A stretch of DNA of 64,000 nucleotides, taken from Tubiluchus corallicola. Its lineage: Eukaryota > Priapulida > Priapulimorpha > Priapulimorphida > Tubiluchidae. The notes beneath the pieces were generated by a model. It saw only the letters and a program-made list of their open reading frames with translations, was not told the origin of the DNA and searched no databases. Within the stretch, counting starts at the first letter, position 1; every line of letters starts with the position of its first letter. A program made the position numbers and the translations under genes. Positions 22,782-37,700 of the stretch are shown here, one piece after another. The stretch lies in the NCBI GenBank assembly GCA_030141605.1, contig JAQGDQ010000287.1, forward strand, positions 18,501 through 82,500, in the 5' to 3' direction.

Positions 22782-25700
22782 ATGTCAGTCCTTATTGAGA
22801 CAACTATTGGTGACATGGTAGTGGATTTGTTTTGCGAAGAACGCCCTCGAAGTAAGTAAACCTAGGCAAAATACTATTTAATTACTGAATAGTAACTTAT
22901 TATATACAGGTTACATAGCACCTAAAAGTCTGTTATTTATTTCACTAGCACATTACTGATGCAGTGGTTGTGTTTAATCACAGTATACATTAAATTCAAT
23001 GGAATTTTGTAAATTATGAACTTTGCTTGTAGACTGAACAAATTAAACAAAAAACGTGAAACAACATCAGTAACACCATACGTAGCACAATCACATGCAG
23101 AGTCGACAAGAGGAAGCTCACTAGTATTCGGATTTCAGGTGGTTTCCTCTACCATCAGACTCGAATTAAGTGTGGCTCCAAATCCTTACTTTACTTTTTA
23201 CTTTTCTTTTACTTTCTACTTTTACTGTTTATTTGTTTTTACTTTTACTGTTTTTTGTTTGCTTTAGCCTAGGTTAGTTTTTTAGATGCTTTTTTGTAAA
23301 AGTCATGGCTCACTTGAATTTTTTACATCAAAGTCATCATTAAAGTGGGTCTAATAAGGCTGTGGTGCATTTTCGGAAATATTATGAAGTTTTGCAGATT
23401 GTGGTTAAAGCTGAAAAAGTAATCTTGTAATGAGCTAATTATTTTCTTGCATATTAAAGCCTGATTTGTACTGTATTGTCATCAAATCTTCTTCTGATTA
23501 CGAGTACATATTTGCGTCGTAGTAAGATGAAACTTAGATATTGTCTTTTTTCAGCCTGCCTGAATTTTCTGAAATTGTGTAAGCTGAAGTACTACAACTA
23601 CTGTCTATTTCATTCTGTTCAGGTAGGTTTTTACAACTTTCATCAGTAGCAATTACTAGGTCATAGAATTATGTAAAAAACAATTTCGCATTAGATGGTG
23701 TAGTCTCAAAGAGAATCAAATTTATACCATATGAGTTTAAGGCCATATAACAAGAGCTGCTGTCTGTAGATGTCAAATTGATTATACCACTAAGTTTTTT
23801 TTTCGGTTTTGGGTAGTAGCGTGTTACTATACTGTAATCAGATTACTTTCTACAGTAATGAGTAATCTAACCAATTACTTTGCATAGTCTTGCAATCAGA
23901 TTACCCGTTACTCTGGCAGTAACACTACTAAACCTGCGTTACGTATCCAAGAATAACATTTTAAACTTAGTGTGTTTTGATCATTTGGCTGCCTTCTTTT
24001 TATCTCTGCAACCCAAAGCAAGTGACACACCGTGGTTTATTACTTTGCTTACATGATGACCTCATTTGACATTCAGACTGACTGCTTGAGCTACTACGGC
24101 TGTAGCTGATTGTTTTATGCACTCATTGCTTAGTCACCTGTACAGTATACACGATACTGTAGGACATGTAGCCTAGTGCTTAAAGAGGTCAGGGCCTACA
24201 ACTCTTTGAGTAGTCCCTGACCCAGTAAAGTAACACAGCTGAACAGTTTTGCGTATGTACAATTGTTTTTCAATGGATACGGGTGACAAAGATCAGGCTT
24301 CATCGTCAATTAAGCAAGCAGGAGCTTTTGACAAATGACAATATGGCCATCATTTTGATTTTGTAAATGCATAAAAATTAAAAATAACAGTGCAGTGCAC
24401 CTTATGTGTGGGAAAAAACTGTTATCTACATCTAAAACCTTGTATGTTGTACTAAGTTTTATGACAACGTTATGACACACCAATTCTCTAATGTCACTAA
24501 AGCCACTGGCCAAAGCAGATGCACACTTTACACTAAACTTCACTCAAACTAATTCACAAAAGTAATGAGTAATCAGTAATGAGTCGTTTGATTACAATTT
24601 TTCAAAAGTAACTAGTAATCACAACAGATTGCTTTTCCAGAATAACGAACCCAACAATGTTTATCTTATACACGTATGTTGCAGTAATTCTGCACATGTT
24701 GTTATAAATTCATTGGTGATTAACACTGCTGAATTGTGATGAACACTGCTGTATTAAATTATGAGTCTTGGTGGCAACACAGAGTATATTAGATCATTGG
24801 TATTTTTCACAGTGATATACTGAATGGATTAGGGTGTGTCCACGCATGCCTTGCGACCTCTTTCCTCATATATTATGATGTGTTCATATACTGTCCCATG
24901 CTTATCAGTAGTTAAGTAACTCCATCATCATCATGTTTCATGTTCATTCGTCGGAGGACATGTATTATTAACATTCTGCTGCCAAGCTTCAGAATTAGAG
25001 ATATGAGACATGTACTTTGTTAATTGACTTGACAACTTTCATTGAAGTTAATATGTTCTGTGTGTGAACACTGCATTAGGGACAGTGGTGTAGCTAAATA
25101 GCAATTAAATGGTTATGAAAGTTAACCAGTGCAAGTATCATTGACATTTAGTGTAGTATGTACAAGTGTAAACATTACCTTCTTGGTTGTTTTCTTTTCA
25201 GCGAGGTTTTACAGCACAGACTGGTGACCCCTCAGGTACGGGACGTGAAGGAGCTTCAATGTACAGGTAAATGTTACAGTTTTAGATTCATTTCAGTAGA
25301 ATAATAATATGGACCAAACTGCTTATCTAATAGAGAGAAAATTATCTAAAAACAAAGCTTGCTAACCATAAACGTATACTTTTGGCACTTGTGCCACTTG
25401 CTTGTTAGTTGAAATAGTAATAATTTTGGTGTAAGTAGTATGAGGAAAACTGTTGGTGGTGGTGGCAGGTTCATGGTTCTGATGGTGGACTGACATAGTG
25501 GTGTACGGTATACTGTGCATTAAAACAATAATGGCTAGACTAGCCAGGCCAGTTCTTAAAAATGGTTAAAATTATGGTACCTATTTTTATGTTGATGATA
25601 AAAATTGCTTTTTATCTAATAAATTTGCATTGCCATCATTCAGATAACAATTAATTTGATGTAATTATAAGTATGTATTATAACAATTAATTCGTTGTAA

Positions 25701-28700
25701 TTATAAGTATGTATTATAACAATTAATTTGATGTAATTATAAGTATGTATTATAACAATTAATTTGATGTAATTATAAGTATGTATTATAACAATTAATT
25801 CGTTGTAATTATAAGTATGTATTATAACAATTAATTTGATGTAATTATAAGTATGTATTATAACAATTAATTTGATGTAATTATAAGTATGTATTGTGTA
25901 AATTTGTTTGTCTTAAGATAAAGAGAAAATAAGAAATTGATAGGCATTAAAATTGCTTTGTTTTTGTCTTTGCACATTGTAATCGATAATAAAGAGGTAA
26001 AACTGCAAAAAAAGTTAAAATGCACAGGTTGTAAAGCCACGAGCAGCAGCATTATAGGTGAATAAAGAACGGGTAATTCTTCTAAACTCACGGTCTTCTG
26101 ATTTAATATTTGCAATTAAATATTCACACTGTTTTTGCATTTTTTAGTTTGTTGTATGGCGACCAAGCTCGATTCTTTGAAGCTGAATTCACTCCAAAAT
26201 TGAAACACGAGAAAATGGGCACTTTGTCCATGGTAAACAATGGCAGCAATATGCATGGGTCCCAGGTGTGATTCTTATTTTAGCATTATGGTAGATTGCA
26301 TCAAGAGTTATAACTTTTAATTATTATTTTCAATGCTACTGTCATTAAAGGATTGCACCATTTATCAAAGTTCTTTCAGGCTTTCTGTTCATAGCCAGCT
26401 GTATACATGCTAGACTGTTGAATCATGTAACTGTTATGCACATGTCTGATATTTTCTTGATCTGACTTGAAAAATATTTTCAGTTTTTCTTTACGCTTGC
26501 CACGTCACTGGATTACCTGGATGGAGTTCACACCGTGTTCGGCGAAGTGGCAGAAGGTCTGGACATCCTGGAAAAGTTGGGAGAAACAATCGTCGATGAA
26601 AACTATCGTCCTTACATTGATATCAGGTATGTCATTTTAACATTTTCTAAATAAGCTGGTACTCAGTCAAGGGAGATCAAAGCTTGCGAGCATGTTATTT
26701 CTAATGGACGGGTTACTAATATCTTTTAGAACTATTGCTATAAACCATCTGATGCAATCATATTAATATGTAAATGATGGTTTGACTTGATTTAACATTT
26801 TATTATGTATCACTGTTTAAGAACTTTTGTAACTAGCAAGGTACATAATTAAAGTATCATAAATTTAGTTATTTGTTTTCTAAAGTTTTGTCATTTATAA
26901 ATGCCATTTATAACAGCTTAGGTAGTAGTAGTGCTAGGAAAAGAAGAAAAGTTCAGAAATCAGGACTGCCTACCTGCTTCAGAGCCTGTACAGCTTCTGC
27001 ACCTAGCCCCCTCGATCTTTGAAATTCATATATTGAGTATTTAACATATAATGGTTAAATTTTTATGTGTGTGATAGTACATATGGTGCATATTGTGGTT
27101 CAAGAATAATATGCAGCCAATATTTTACTTACTAATGTCAAGTCAAGGAAGCAAACACTAACATATAAGAAATGGGAGCTAGCGGTTATTACTTTTGCAA
27201 GTTTTTACTATTAACTAACACAACATTTAATTCAATAGAATCACCGTATCCACAAGGCTAATGACAAGGTTTACAAACTAATATTACATAAGTTAAAGCC
27301 AAGTTAAGAATTGAAATAGTTACTTTTTTCACGTTTTTTACAAAGTTTACAATTCCCCACATACAAGTAATTAGTTCCAGAAGCAGATTAGGGTTAGGAT
27401 TAGGGTTAGAGTTCGGGTATTTAAATTGTATGGGTAATTGTAAACTTCTTCTTTGAATTTAAATGAAATAGTGTGAGCATGTTGTTCCCATGTTTTCCTA
27501 CAGCACTCCATCATTGACTGCAAGAGTTGTATGTCAGTTTTCCATTCTGCTTAGCATGGAAATCAGGAAGTTGTTCGTATAAAATACTTTAATGAAAACT
27601 TTAATGAGTCGAATGTAAAAGTAAATCTTGTAGAAATAATCTCCCACCTGTTCTCTCCTTTTATAGAATAGAATAACTAACTTGTTGTTGTTGATAAGCG
27701 ATATCATTTTGTAATAATTCACGCGATCATACTCGATGATCCAACTGATCGTTGTTGATAAGTGATATCATTTTTTAGAATAAATCACACGATCATACTC
27801 GATGATCCAAAGGATCGTTGTTGATAAGTGATATCATTTTGTAGAATAAATCACACAATCATACTCGATGATCCAAAGGATCGTTGTTGATAAGTGATAT
27901 CATTTTGTAGAATAAATCACTGTCATATTCGATGATCCAAAGGATGGTTGTTGATAAGTGATATCATTTTGTAGAATAAATCACACAGTCATACTCGATG
28001 ATCCGAAGGATCTTTGTTGATAAGTGATATCATTTTGTAGAATAAATCACACAATCATACTCGATGATCCATTTGATGATCCAAAGGGATTACATTTCCC
28101 AGACCGTTCTCCAGAGCCGACCAGGGAGCAGCTTGAGGTAAATGATATTGTGATAATGTCAAGTAAGTTTCAGTTTCTATGAATTTTATATTTTTTACAC
28201 ATTTTTTTCTAATTTAAAATTATTTGAATTCGTTCCATTTGGCTTTTATGGTTTAAAAAGTGAACGGATTTGTGATTGGTCTATTATGAAGCTTGTAGTC
28301 ATTCACAATTATTTATATAGCACTATAAATTATTATTATTACTATTTATTATAATGTTATTATGTTATAGTAATTACCTGTCTAATTTACGTTTTATATC
28401 AAGCATTGATGAATGGTAAAAGCAAATATATAAACAATGATTTAACACTTAGAAATTATGTGTTAAAAATGTGGATTTCTCTAATGACTATGCAAAAATA
28501 CTCACTTTTTAAGTGTTTGCGCATTTTTTGGAAATTGCTAAACGTACTGACCTTTGTTCCAATTTGTAGATCTTTTCAAGCCTAGAAATCCAATTGTAGT
28601 TTTGTTTGTAATGTTAATTATCAGCTGCGTATTATTGTCTAAATCAGGGGTGTGCAAATTATCTGACTAGCCGGGCCACATTAAATTTTCCCGCAATTCC

Positions 28701-31700
28701 TGCGGGCCACAGGCAGTTTGATCATTAGTACAGAAAGGCCTAATAACAATTTTTTTGCATCCGACCTGCGTACATCATTACTACTACACTCAAGAAACTA
28801 TTTTAGAAGTTATTAAAATTTATATTACAAACCATATATTTCTACTTTCAGGACAGATAGTGGTAATTTCATTACAATGCATATTAGTAATGTGTATCAC
28901 ATATTAGTAATGTGTGACATTAAGCTACAACCGTCCTGTAAGGGTTAATGGCATCCGATCTAGTAGAAAAAACTACCCGCACTATCTTTGGGATCATGGC
29001 ACGGACTTCAGCTGGATACACTCAATTAATCACCCGGGCGCACTTTCATTAGGTTGACAAATCTCTTTGCGGGCCGCACAAATTCTCTCGGCGGGCCGCA
29101 AGTGGCCCGCGGGCCGCAATTTGCACACCCCTGGTCTAAATTATAGGCAAAAGTTCAAATTTGCAGAAACTGGTTCACGCGTAAACAAAATCTGCTGCAC
29201 CCAGCTCTGAAGTTCCAACTAATTTTTCTGTTGCAGTGAAACAACTAATGTAGTAGCAATTTGCAAATAAAAAAAATCAGTATATATTAAGTGGAATTTG
29301 GCTACCAGCCATACTTTTCTAGAACAAAAGAGAAATTGCCTTTTTTCGGCATATTGCAAAGCAAATTGTGTTAAACACTACTCGTATTTTTTGCAACATG
29401 GGAAATCCATTCACTTTACTTGTTAGTTCTGTGACTAGATAAGCTCTGTCACGTGATTTTGAAACTTATCTACGTTACCTTTATTGATATATGAATTCTG
29501 CCAGGTTTTCCTAGACACTCCTCTGCATTTGTTAAATGAGGACAGTATATTTAGCCTGATACCCTTTAAGTGTTAAAAGTAACAGTAACAACTTTTCCTT
29601 TTACTATAATGTCTGTTAGTTTTAATACCAAATGAATCGCAAATTCTTTGGCTGTAATTGTGGATTAGCAAATTTTCATAATTTTGCAGGCGGTTTAATA
29701 ACCCAAATCTTTAATACCACTTTGTAGCTTGTAAAAACTACTTACGGTTTCATGAAATTTATTCAGTTAGGATTAAGAGATTTTTAGGCTTTTAAATTAG
29801 ATGAGCCAAATGAACTAATTAGTTCATTTCGTAGAAAATATATCAAGTTTTGTTGCAGAATTTACTGCAAAAAACCATGTAGTGCAATTAAATAAATTTT
29901 GCAAGTAGCTGCAGCCAAGCTGAAATATAAGATCAAAAATTAATAACTGTATTCAATATGCAGAGCAAATGAGTGACTGTGGTCACCGTCTGCGATGAAA
30001 TATTTAATACCAAAAATATTCTGTATTGTTAACTGAATAAAATATTGTTCTAATTGGTCAGACAAAATATCTTTACAAGTTGATCTTTTTGGATACGCCC
30101 AATAATTTATTTACATTTTCGTTTTCTGTACAATATTATTGTATTTAATCTCACCACATTTATGCATTATTATTGTTATGGTAAATAGAACGAACTGAAC
30201 TGAATTGAACTGAAAATAGCAAAACATGAAATGAAATTGACACATGGAACGCCGTTCATTTTGTAAGACATTCTAAATCGCTAAACTGGCTTTCCAAGTA
30301 TAAGATTGGCGTAGCTTATAAGTTAATTTCTTTTGTTATATTGTGCTAAATGGATAAAAAAATAAATCTAAATCTAAATAAATCCTTGTGTTAGGAATCA
30401 CTGTTAACCACATTATGCATATTCTGTAAGAACTTTATTCCAATATTTTGTTTATGCTCAAACTGAATTTAAGTTTTCTAATTTTATTTGGCGTGGTGTT
30501 TAATTCGATTTTAATTGTTTTTTGCAGTCTGGCAGAATAGCTCCGGATGAGGAGATCGACGACACAAAGGGGAAGACAGTTGAGGAAGTTGAAGAACTCA
30601 TCCAAGACAAAGAGGAAAAGGCCAGAACACAGATTTTAGAAATGGTAATTTTTTTGTATTTTCATGCACATTGAACATTTTGTGGATAGAGAATCGATTT
30701 TTAAGCTTGGCATTATTTAGCTTCTGAAAGGTGGTGATTGAAATACGAGTTATTTAACCCAGGTCTTCGCTTCAAATCCCATCCATTCCACAATATTTCA
30801 GCCATCTTTCTTTCTTTAACTCGTTACCCTCAATGGGCAACAATTGTTAAAATAAACCGTAATGGTTTATAAACATCCTGGCAATCACAGTCATAATCTA
30901 ATTAATTAATTATACTTTGAGAGGTCTCATCAGAGATTCTAAAGCATTTAACAACCTTGAGCAGCTAAAGACCCATTAAACCCAAAAACTGATTAAGTTT
31001 GCAAACAGATTTGGAAACGTGATTGTACAGAATTAAAATAAATTTTCGTTTAAGCAGTTAAAAAAATCCCAGTTCTATTAAATTCTCACTTTATAATGTG
31101 GAATGTTTTCTGAACTGGCATTGATTAATCAAGGCTTTGCTGTCCAGGTGCCGACCCGAAACGCGTATTGAAAAACTTTCTCCTTAAGCTGAAATTTGGT
31201 TCGAGCTAAAATTTCAAGATTATTTTGGTTTGAGAATTTTTAGCATTTTATTTGAACTGAAACTGGAAGCATAAGCAAATTACAATAAGCTGCTGTTATG
31301 AGAATTTGGCATGACACTGCAATTCCCAAAACAATGGCGATTAATTATCATCCTTCCTAGTCGGTCTCACGTGCAAAGCATAAAACCAATGAAGCCAACA
31401 AGGTCTTACTGCCATTTCTGTTGAACTTTTATTGCAGTGATAACTTATTCAGTTCGAAAACCTTAAAATGCTAAAATTTTAATGGAAACGAAGTCGCTTG
31501 TATTAACGAGCTTCGTTAATTATTGATTTTTGTTTTGCTGGTTTAGGTTGGTGATATTCCCGATGCAGATGTGGCTCCGCCTGACAATGTCCTGTTTGTT
31601 TGTAAGCTGAATCCGGTTACCACTGATGAAGATTTGGAAATCATTTTCTCTAGATTTGGCAAAATAAACAGGTGCGTTGTGTCTTGATTTCATTTTTAAC

Positions 31701-34700
31701 TGTTAAGTTGTGGAATAAAAATAGTTAATTTGCGATATAATCTGTGGTTGTTGATTTGGTTTTAAACCTAAACAAACTGTACTTATACCATTGTACCTTT
31801 GTAGAACTTGCAAAACAAAAGTCTTCAAGGGGGTTTAAGTGGCTGTGAATCTTTAATAATCAGCCACATTTGACAATATGAAAGCACAAGATTAAATATT
31901 ATCACAATATTAATTTGTGTGTTTTCCTACAGAGAAATCAGGATACTATATTTTGCCACATTTGTCATTGATAAAACTACTTGCTGTATCAATGCGTTTT
32001 AGAGGCTCGTCGTATGTCTATTCTCATGTGAAATCTGTCTTTGTTTAGCTTTTGAATGATAAATTCGCACAACCTTTGTAGCACTTAGCACTACCTGAGG
32101 TAAAGTTTGCCTCTTCAGGATTAGGACTGGAGGAGGAGTGTGGGTTAGAACATGGATGAGCAAAAAATGCCACTACTTTGTCAGAATTTTCTAGCGCTCT
32201 TCAAGTTAGAGGTTCAAGTTGCTAACACGAAATTTTCTCATTTGTATGCTAATTTCAGAAACATTGAAGCAAAATTTGCCACTCATTCAATTTTAAAAAG
32301 TTTAAATTGTATTACTGTCAAGTTTTTGTGTGTCTGCATCAATTTTTGCTACAATTTTACTCATATTTTTATTAGGAAAACTTTTCAGACAGGATGCGCT
32401 CAAGAAATGACATTATTACTGCAGGTGCAGCGATGCATAATATCCTATAGAGGCATGAAGTCATTCGTATGCGAAGGATTTAGCAAATCTGTAGATTTAT
32501 GCAATTTTTTACAGTGAACCTGTATGTTGTCAGTTCAGTGGCGTGCAGAGATTTGCTGATGGCCCCTAGGCCAACTCCTTGATTGTATCCCCCTAAGACT
32601 CGAAGTAAGGGGTTGAAAAATAGGGTTGAAAAATGTGGGAAAAGAAGACATTTTAAATATATAAAACAGATGAAACATGTAATAAATATTTATTCAAATT
32701 AAATATAAATTGGGCCCTATTTATTAAGTTCGGTTCCCCAAATGAGATCTCCTGTTACAACGAAGTTAAAAGAGACAATTTCAGATTTAAAAAACTACAT
32801 TTTTATTTCACTCTTTGATTTGAAGCCCTCCCAATATGGATGTCCGGGGCCATCACACCCTCTAACCCCCTATCTGCACGTTACTGTATCACTTTTTCTT
32901 GGTCCTACATTCAGAAATCGCCCATTTCCTACTTTTTGTCATATAAAATGATGTTGGTCTCAAAAATCGTAATGAGCTCTTACCTTCATTCTGATTGGTA
33001 ACCAAGAAACTAATTTTAATTAAGTGAATAGAAAAGCTGCTGCTTTTTTGGAGTCTCAAGCCATCTGATTGGAGTAAATAACTATAGCTATCAGTGCAGA
33101 AAATTTTTACTAAAATGTATTAAGCAATGGTAGTCATGACTGACTTGGACTATAGAGTCAAAACCTGTATTATAATATATTCAGGTACAATAAAATAATT
33201 ATGTGTAAGCATTAGTAGGGATTAGGATTAATGTAGGTTAAATAAATAAGGTTAGTTAATATAATACATAATGTGTGACCTTATTAAAGGAAAAGCCAAG
33301 CTTTCTGGGAAGTCAGGCTTATTTCAATGTTTGCAAAAGTTGTTAGAAGGATTTAGTCATAAGTGTGATAATTACCGCTTGTAATTAGTAAAATCACTTT
33401 GGAGTCGCAATAATTTCATGTTTGGTTGATTATAATTTAGCCCCCCCACTTTCTCCTAACAATGACGCCGTTGTTTGGCAGTTTCCGCCAAAAATACAAG
33501 TTTCACAAAGAATTAGATAATATTTTTGCGTGAAGATTTCAAATTGTTAGAGTTAGAGCCAGCTAAGCTGCGGAAGTTTGAATTAGTTTAAGCAGCGCGT
33601 GTTTTTGGAAACCAAAAGCGAAAAGTCACGAAGTCCACCAGTTACATCAAAATTTTCAAGTGAATGGTGGCTTCCGCCACGCATGAGAATATCTGTACAG
33701 CAATAGTGTAAAATAACTTATACTTTACAGGCAATTTCTTTGTTATATTTTCCTAAGTTTATAGTGATAGCAGTAGATAAACTCAACATGCTGAGTGACT
33801 TGTTTTTTCCTTTAAAACGGGTACTCACAAATTATTAATTTTGTAGTGTTAGTGTTTTTTTAAGACTAGTATTCTTGCTTTTTAATTGAACTATGTGTAA
33901 TTTATAGTCATTTGTTTTCTTAAATTACTGTAACTCATCTAAAGAGTACACAGCTTACAAATGCGTATCTAATAAGAATGAGCTAAATGTTATTTGTTTC
34001 AGTTGTGAAGTTATAAGAGACTGGAAGAGTGGAGAATCTTTACAGTATGCCTTCATAGAGTTTGATAAGGTGAGGTTTTTTATGAATAATGATGTTCAAA
34101 AAACAAGCAGTGGCTAATGTTTCATTTCTCCACACACAAGAAATTAGTTCGTGAAACGGATTAGGGTCAGTGTTAGTGTTAGGGTGTTTAAATTGTATGG
34201 GGAATTATAAACTCCTTCCCAAGCTTAGCAGTCGTACCAGTTTTTTTATCAATGTGCAATTACTATGCATGCTGTTCTTTAAGCAATTACATTATTAGGC
34301 AGTAACTACTAGCTGCAAGAGTACTGCCATCTTTTTTGTAAGTTTTATATATGTTTTTAGGATTTGATGATTTGTTATTAAGCCAGTTGAGGTCCGAATA
34401 TGTGGCATAAAGAGCCTAGTTTTTTGCATTGCATATGTGCGTATGGTTCTGTCTAGAAAAAATCTTGACATTAGTGAACAGCCAGGACCTGATTATGACC
34501 TTTTCGTGTCCCTAGGCTATTGGAATTATGAGCCCCTTCAGACGGAGCTACCCTCTAACAACTTGCCTGCATCTGTCTTGAATATTACTTACTTGCAATA
34601 CATTTAGCGACATTTACATAGCTTGAAGTTAACTTGCTGTTGGTTTCACTCTATAAAGATGGAATTCCAAAAATTTTTATTTCAAGTTAAATGAATTACT

Positions 34701-37700
34701 CAGCAATGAAAAATATGAAAATATCATACTTAATTTTTAAAAAAAGTTATATTTGAAAATCTTTTATCAGGCCACCTCAAGCTTTGGCCCCTAAGCTTGA
34801 GGGGCACTAGTTACAGTCTATGCTAGACTATAGGACAATCTGGTCCTGCAAACGCCTAAAAGCTTCCACTCGTTAGTTGTCAGACGAAAACTCGCATTAA
34901 GTTGAGTTAGACTTGAGGTGAAAGATCATTTGAAGTTCACTAGTGGATGCCAACTCATAGGTTTAAATGACTGCACTTCTAATATTGAGCAGTAATACAA
35001 AAATGTGTCGTTCAAGGGTCGTCTTTGCTTAACAGTCGATTTGCATTTTTTGTATTGTCAACATTATTGGCTACAAAGTGGACGAAGTAATTGTAGTTTT
35101 TAAGTTTAATAGGTGCTGAAATTCGTAAGAAAAAGCACTTGTGCATGCTTGTGGAGAAACTGTTTGTAGTTTACTGAACTTTAACATTATAAATAATTAC
35201 TAAATTATTTGCATACAGTTAAACCTCTGTGTACTGCCTAACTTGGGACTGTTAAATAAGTTGGTGTTAAGCGAGTTTGGTATTGTAACGAGGTTCATTA
35301 AAACGTACATATCTATGTAAATATAGATTTATTGTTTTACCGAAAGATTGGACATTAAGCGAGGTTGTATTGTAAAGGGGGGGGGGGGAGTGTTATAGCA
35401 AAGTTTGACTGCATTAGCATAGGTTGTAACTTAACTTAATTAAATGTATGTAGTTTAGCATAACCAAACTAACCCTTGGAAATATTGTATTGAATTAAGA
35501 CCTGCCTTGATCACAAGGGTATTATGGTCCATTAAATACACCTTTGAGTGGACTTGTAACGAAAAGGTTGCTGGTTCAGACCCAGTCACGACTATTTCAC
35601 ATTTCCTTTCTTATAATTCAGGTTGATTTAACACGTTTAATTGAGGTATTGTAAATAATTACACGTTTTTCTTTTCCTTCAGGCAGAAGAGTGTGAGAAT
35701 GCATACTTCAAAATGGACAACGTCTTGATCGATGATCGTCGCATTCATGTTGACTTTAGCCAGTCGGTGTCCAAGCTGAAGTGGAAGGGAAAAGGTATTT
35801 AGGGGTTCTTTGTGCTCATTATCATATTTTTCTTATTGGTGTTATATTCATAGATTTTGTTTGATTCGTTTAGTGGTGTATTTAGTGCAAAGTGTGTTTT
35901 GGCAGATATTTTTTCTAATATTTTTAGTGGCAGCAGGTTATCCAAAAATATATTTACTCTGAGTTTTTTTTAATAACTGCCCATTGATTCATAGTGTCAT
36001 TTCATGAGCATCCATCATATAATCCAGTTATTATTTGCATTAATTTGTCTGCAGTTGAACAATTTTGTATGTGCTTGTAGTTGTTATTTATTTTAAACAT
36101 AGTTTATTGGCTTAAATCAGATGGTTTTGCATAACTGATTCATAAATACACAATGCCCATAATACATAATTGACATGCAATTAAATTAAACAACATTAAA
36201 TTGTTATTTTCACTTAATTTCTTTTGCGATGCTGACATGTTAATATTTGTCAGACTGGATAAACTGCCTTTCGTGCAACTTTGGAGCTCAAGACATGTAG
36301 CTTAATGTGTTTTTTACACATGTGCAAAGTCTGAAATAATGTCAGACGACATTTTGGTATTTGTAGGAAAAGGAGTTGAGAGTATTAATGGCACAAACGT
36401 TCAAGACAGGGAAAGTGTAAATAAGCCCAAGATTAGAGATGAAAAACGGTATGTATGATTGTTGTAAATGATACAAAGAATTGCTTGCAAGTTCTAAATG
36501 ATTCGTCTTGCAGTTTGACGTGTGTTTATTGGCTTGACATGTTATCATATGACTATGTGAGGTAGATGCTTTTGTAGTTATGCATGTATTAAATGCATAT
36601 ATATATATATATATATATATGATAAATAACTTATGTAAGTCTTATGTAAGTCATTTCAAATCCAATGGTTCATAATTTTATGGAGATGGTCAACCTACAA
36701 AAAAATGAGGAAAATAATTATTGCTGTAATCATATTCTATAGAACTGTTGTGGTCACTTTGACTTATATACAAATGTAAGTAACCTATTTTGTCACTATA
36801 AGTTACTACTAATTAACCAAAAACATATTCAGACATCAGATCTAGTACTGTACATGATTCGCAACTACGACTGCACACTGAGCTTGTTTTTTTATACAAA
36901 ACTGTTACTGCAACGTTTTTTATAAATGAAAATTTAGAAACTGAAATAGCCTTGCTTTGTCTACAGGTAAAACTAAATAATGTGGTATGCATGTTCTCCT
37001 GTTTCCATTACTTTTATTGTTTACAGGTTACGTAACTGTCATGTAACCAATCCCTTTACTGTGATTATGAGTCTGTAGGTCATAAAATGTCGTATAACTT
37101 ATTTAGAAATGTGTATATGCTTTCTGATCGCTGTCTTTATCAGAATCTTGATGAGCAGTTGTTCTAGTATCACAATACAGAAAAGTCTAAAAGTTTAAAA
37201 ATCTTCAAACCTGTGTGAAGATTTGTGAGGCCCTTTGAAATCATGTAAAAATGTATATTCGCACTTTGTGCTTTGTTAACTGACAAATTTTTGGGTGTTT
37301 TACGCATTTTACCGAAATTTTATTTATGGTTGTTTCAGAGTTTCAGCTTCCTTTTTGATTGGCTGTCTGTTGATTTATTGTTTGATTGTTACTCCGAAGG
37401 AAACTAATTTTTGTTTTATGCCTGTTGTAGAACTTCTGGTAAACAGACACACAAACATACAGAAAAGCAGGACCTTGTAAAGAAAAGAGAGCGAGCATCT
37501 AGTTCCTCGTCAGAAGCGAGTCCGGACAGGAGAAGAAAGGAGAAGAATATTTTTAGTGAGATAAAGCCAAGCCACAAAGAAAACAAGCAGAAAAGTCTTA
37601 GCAGCATTTCCACCTCTGAACGAAGCTCAGAGACCAAACGAAGAACTGAATCAGCCTCTAAAGCTTTTGAAAAAAGTAGCCAACAAGCTGCTAAGCACAG

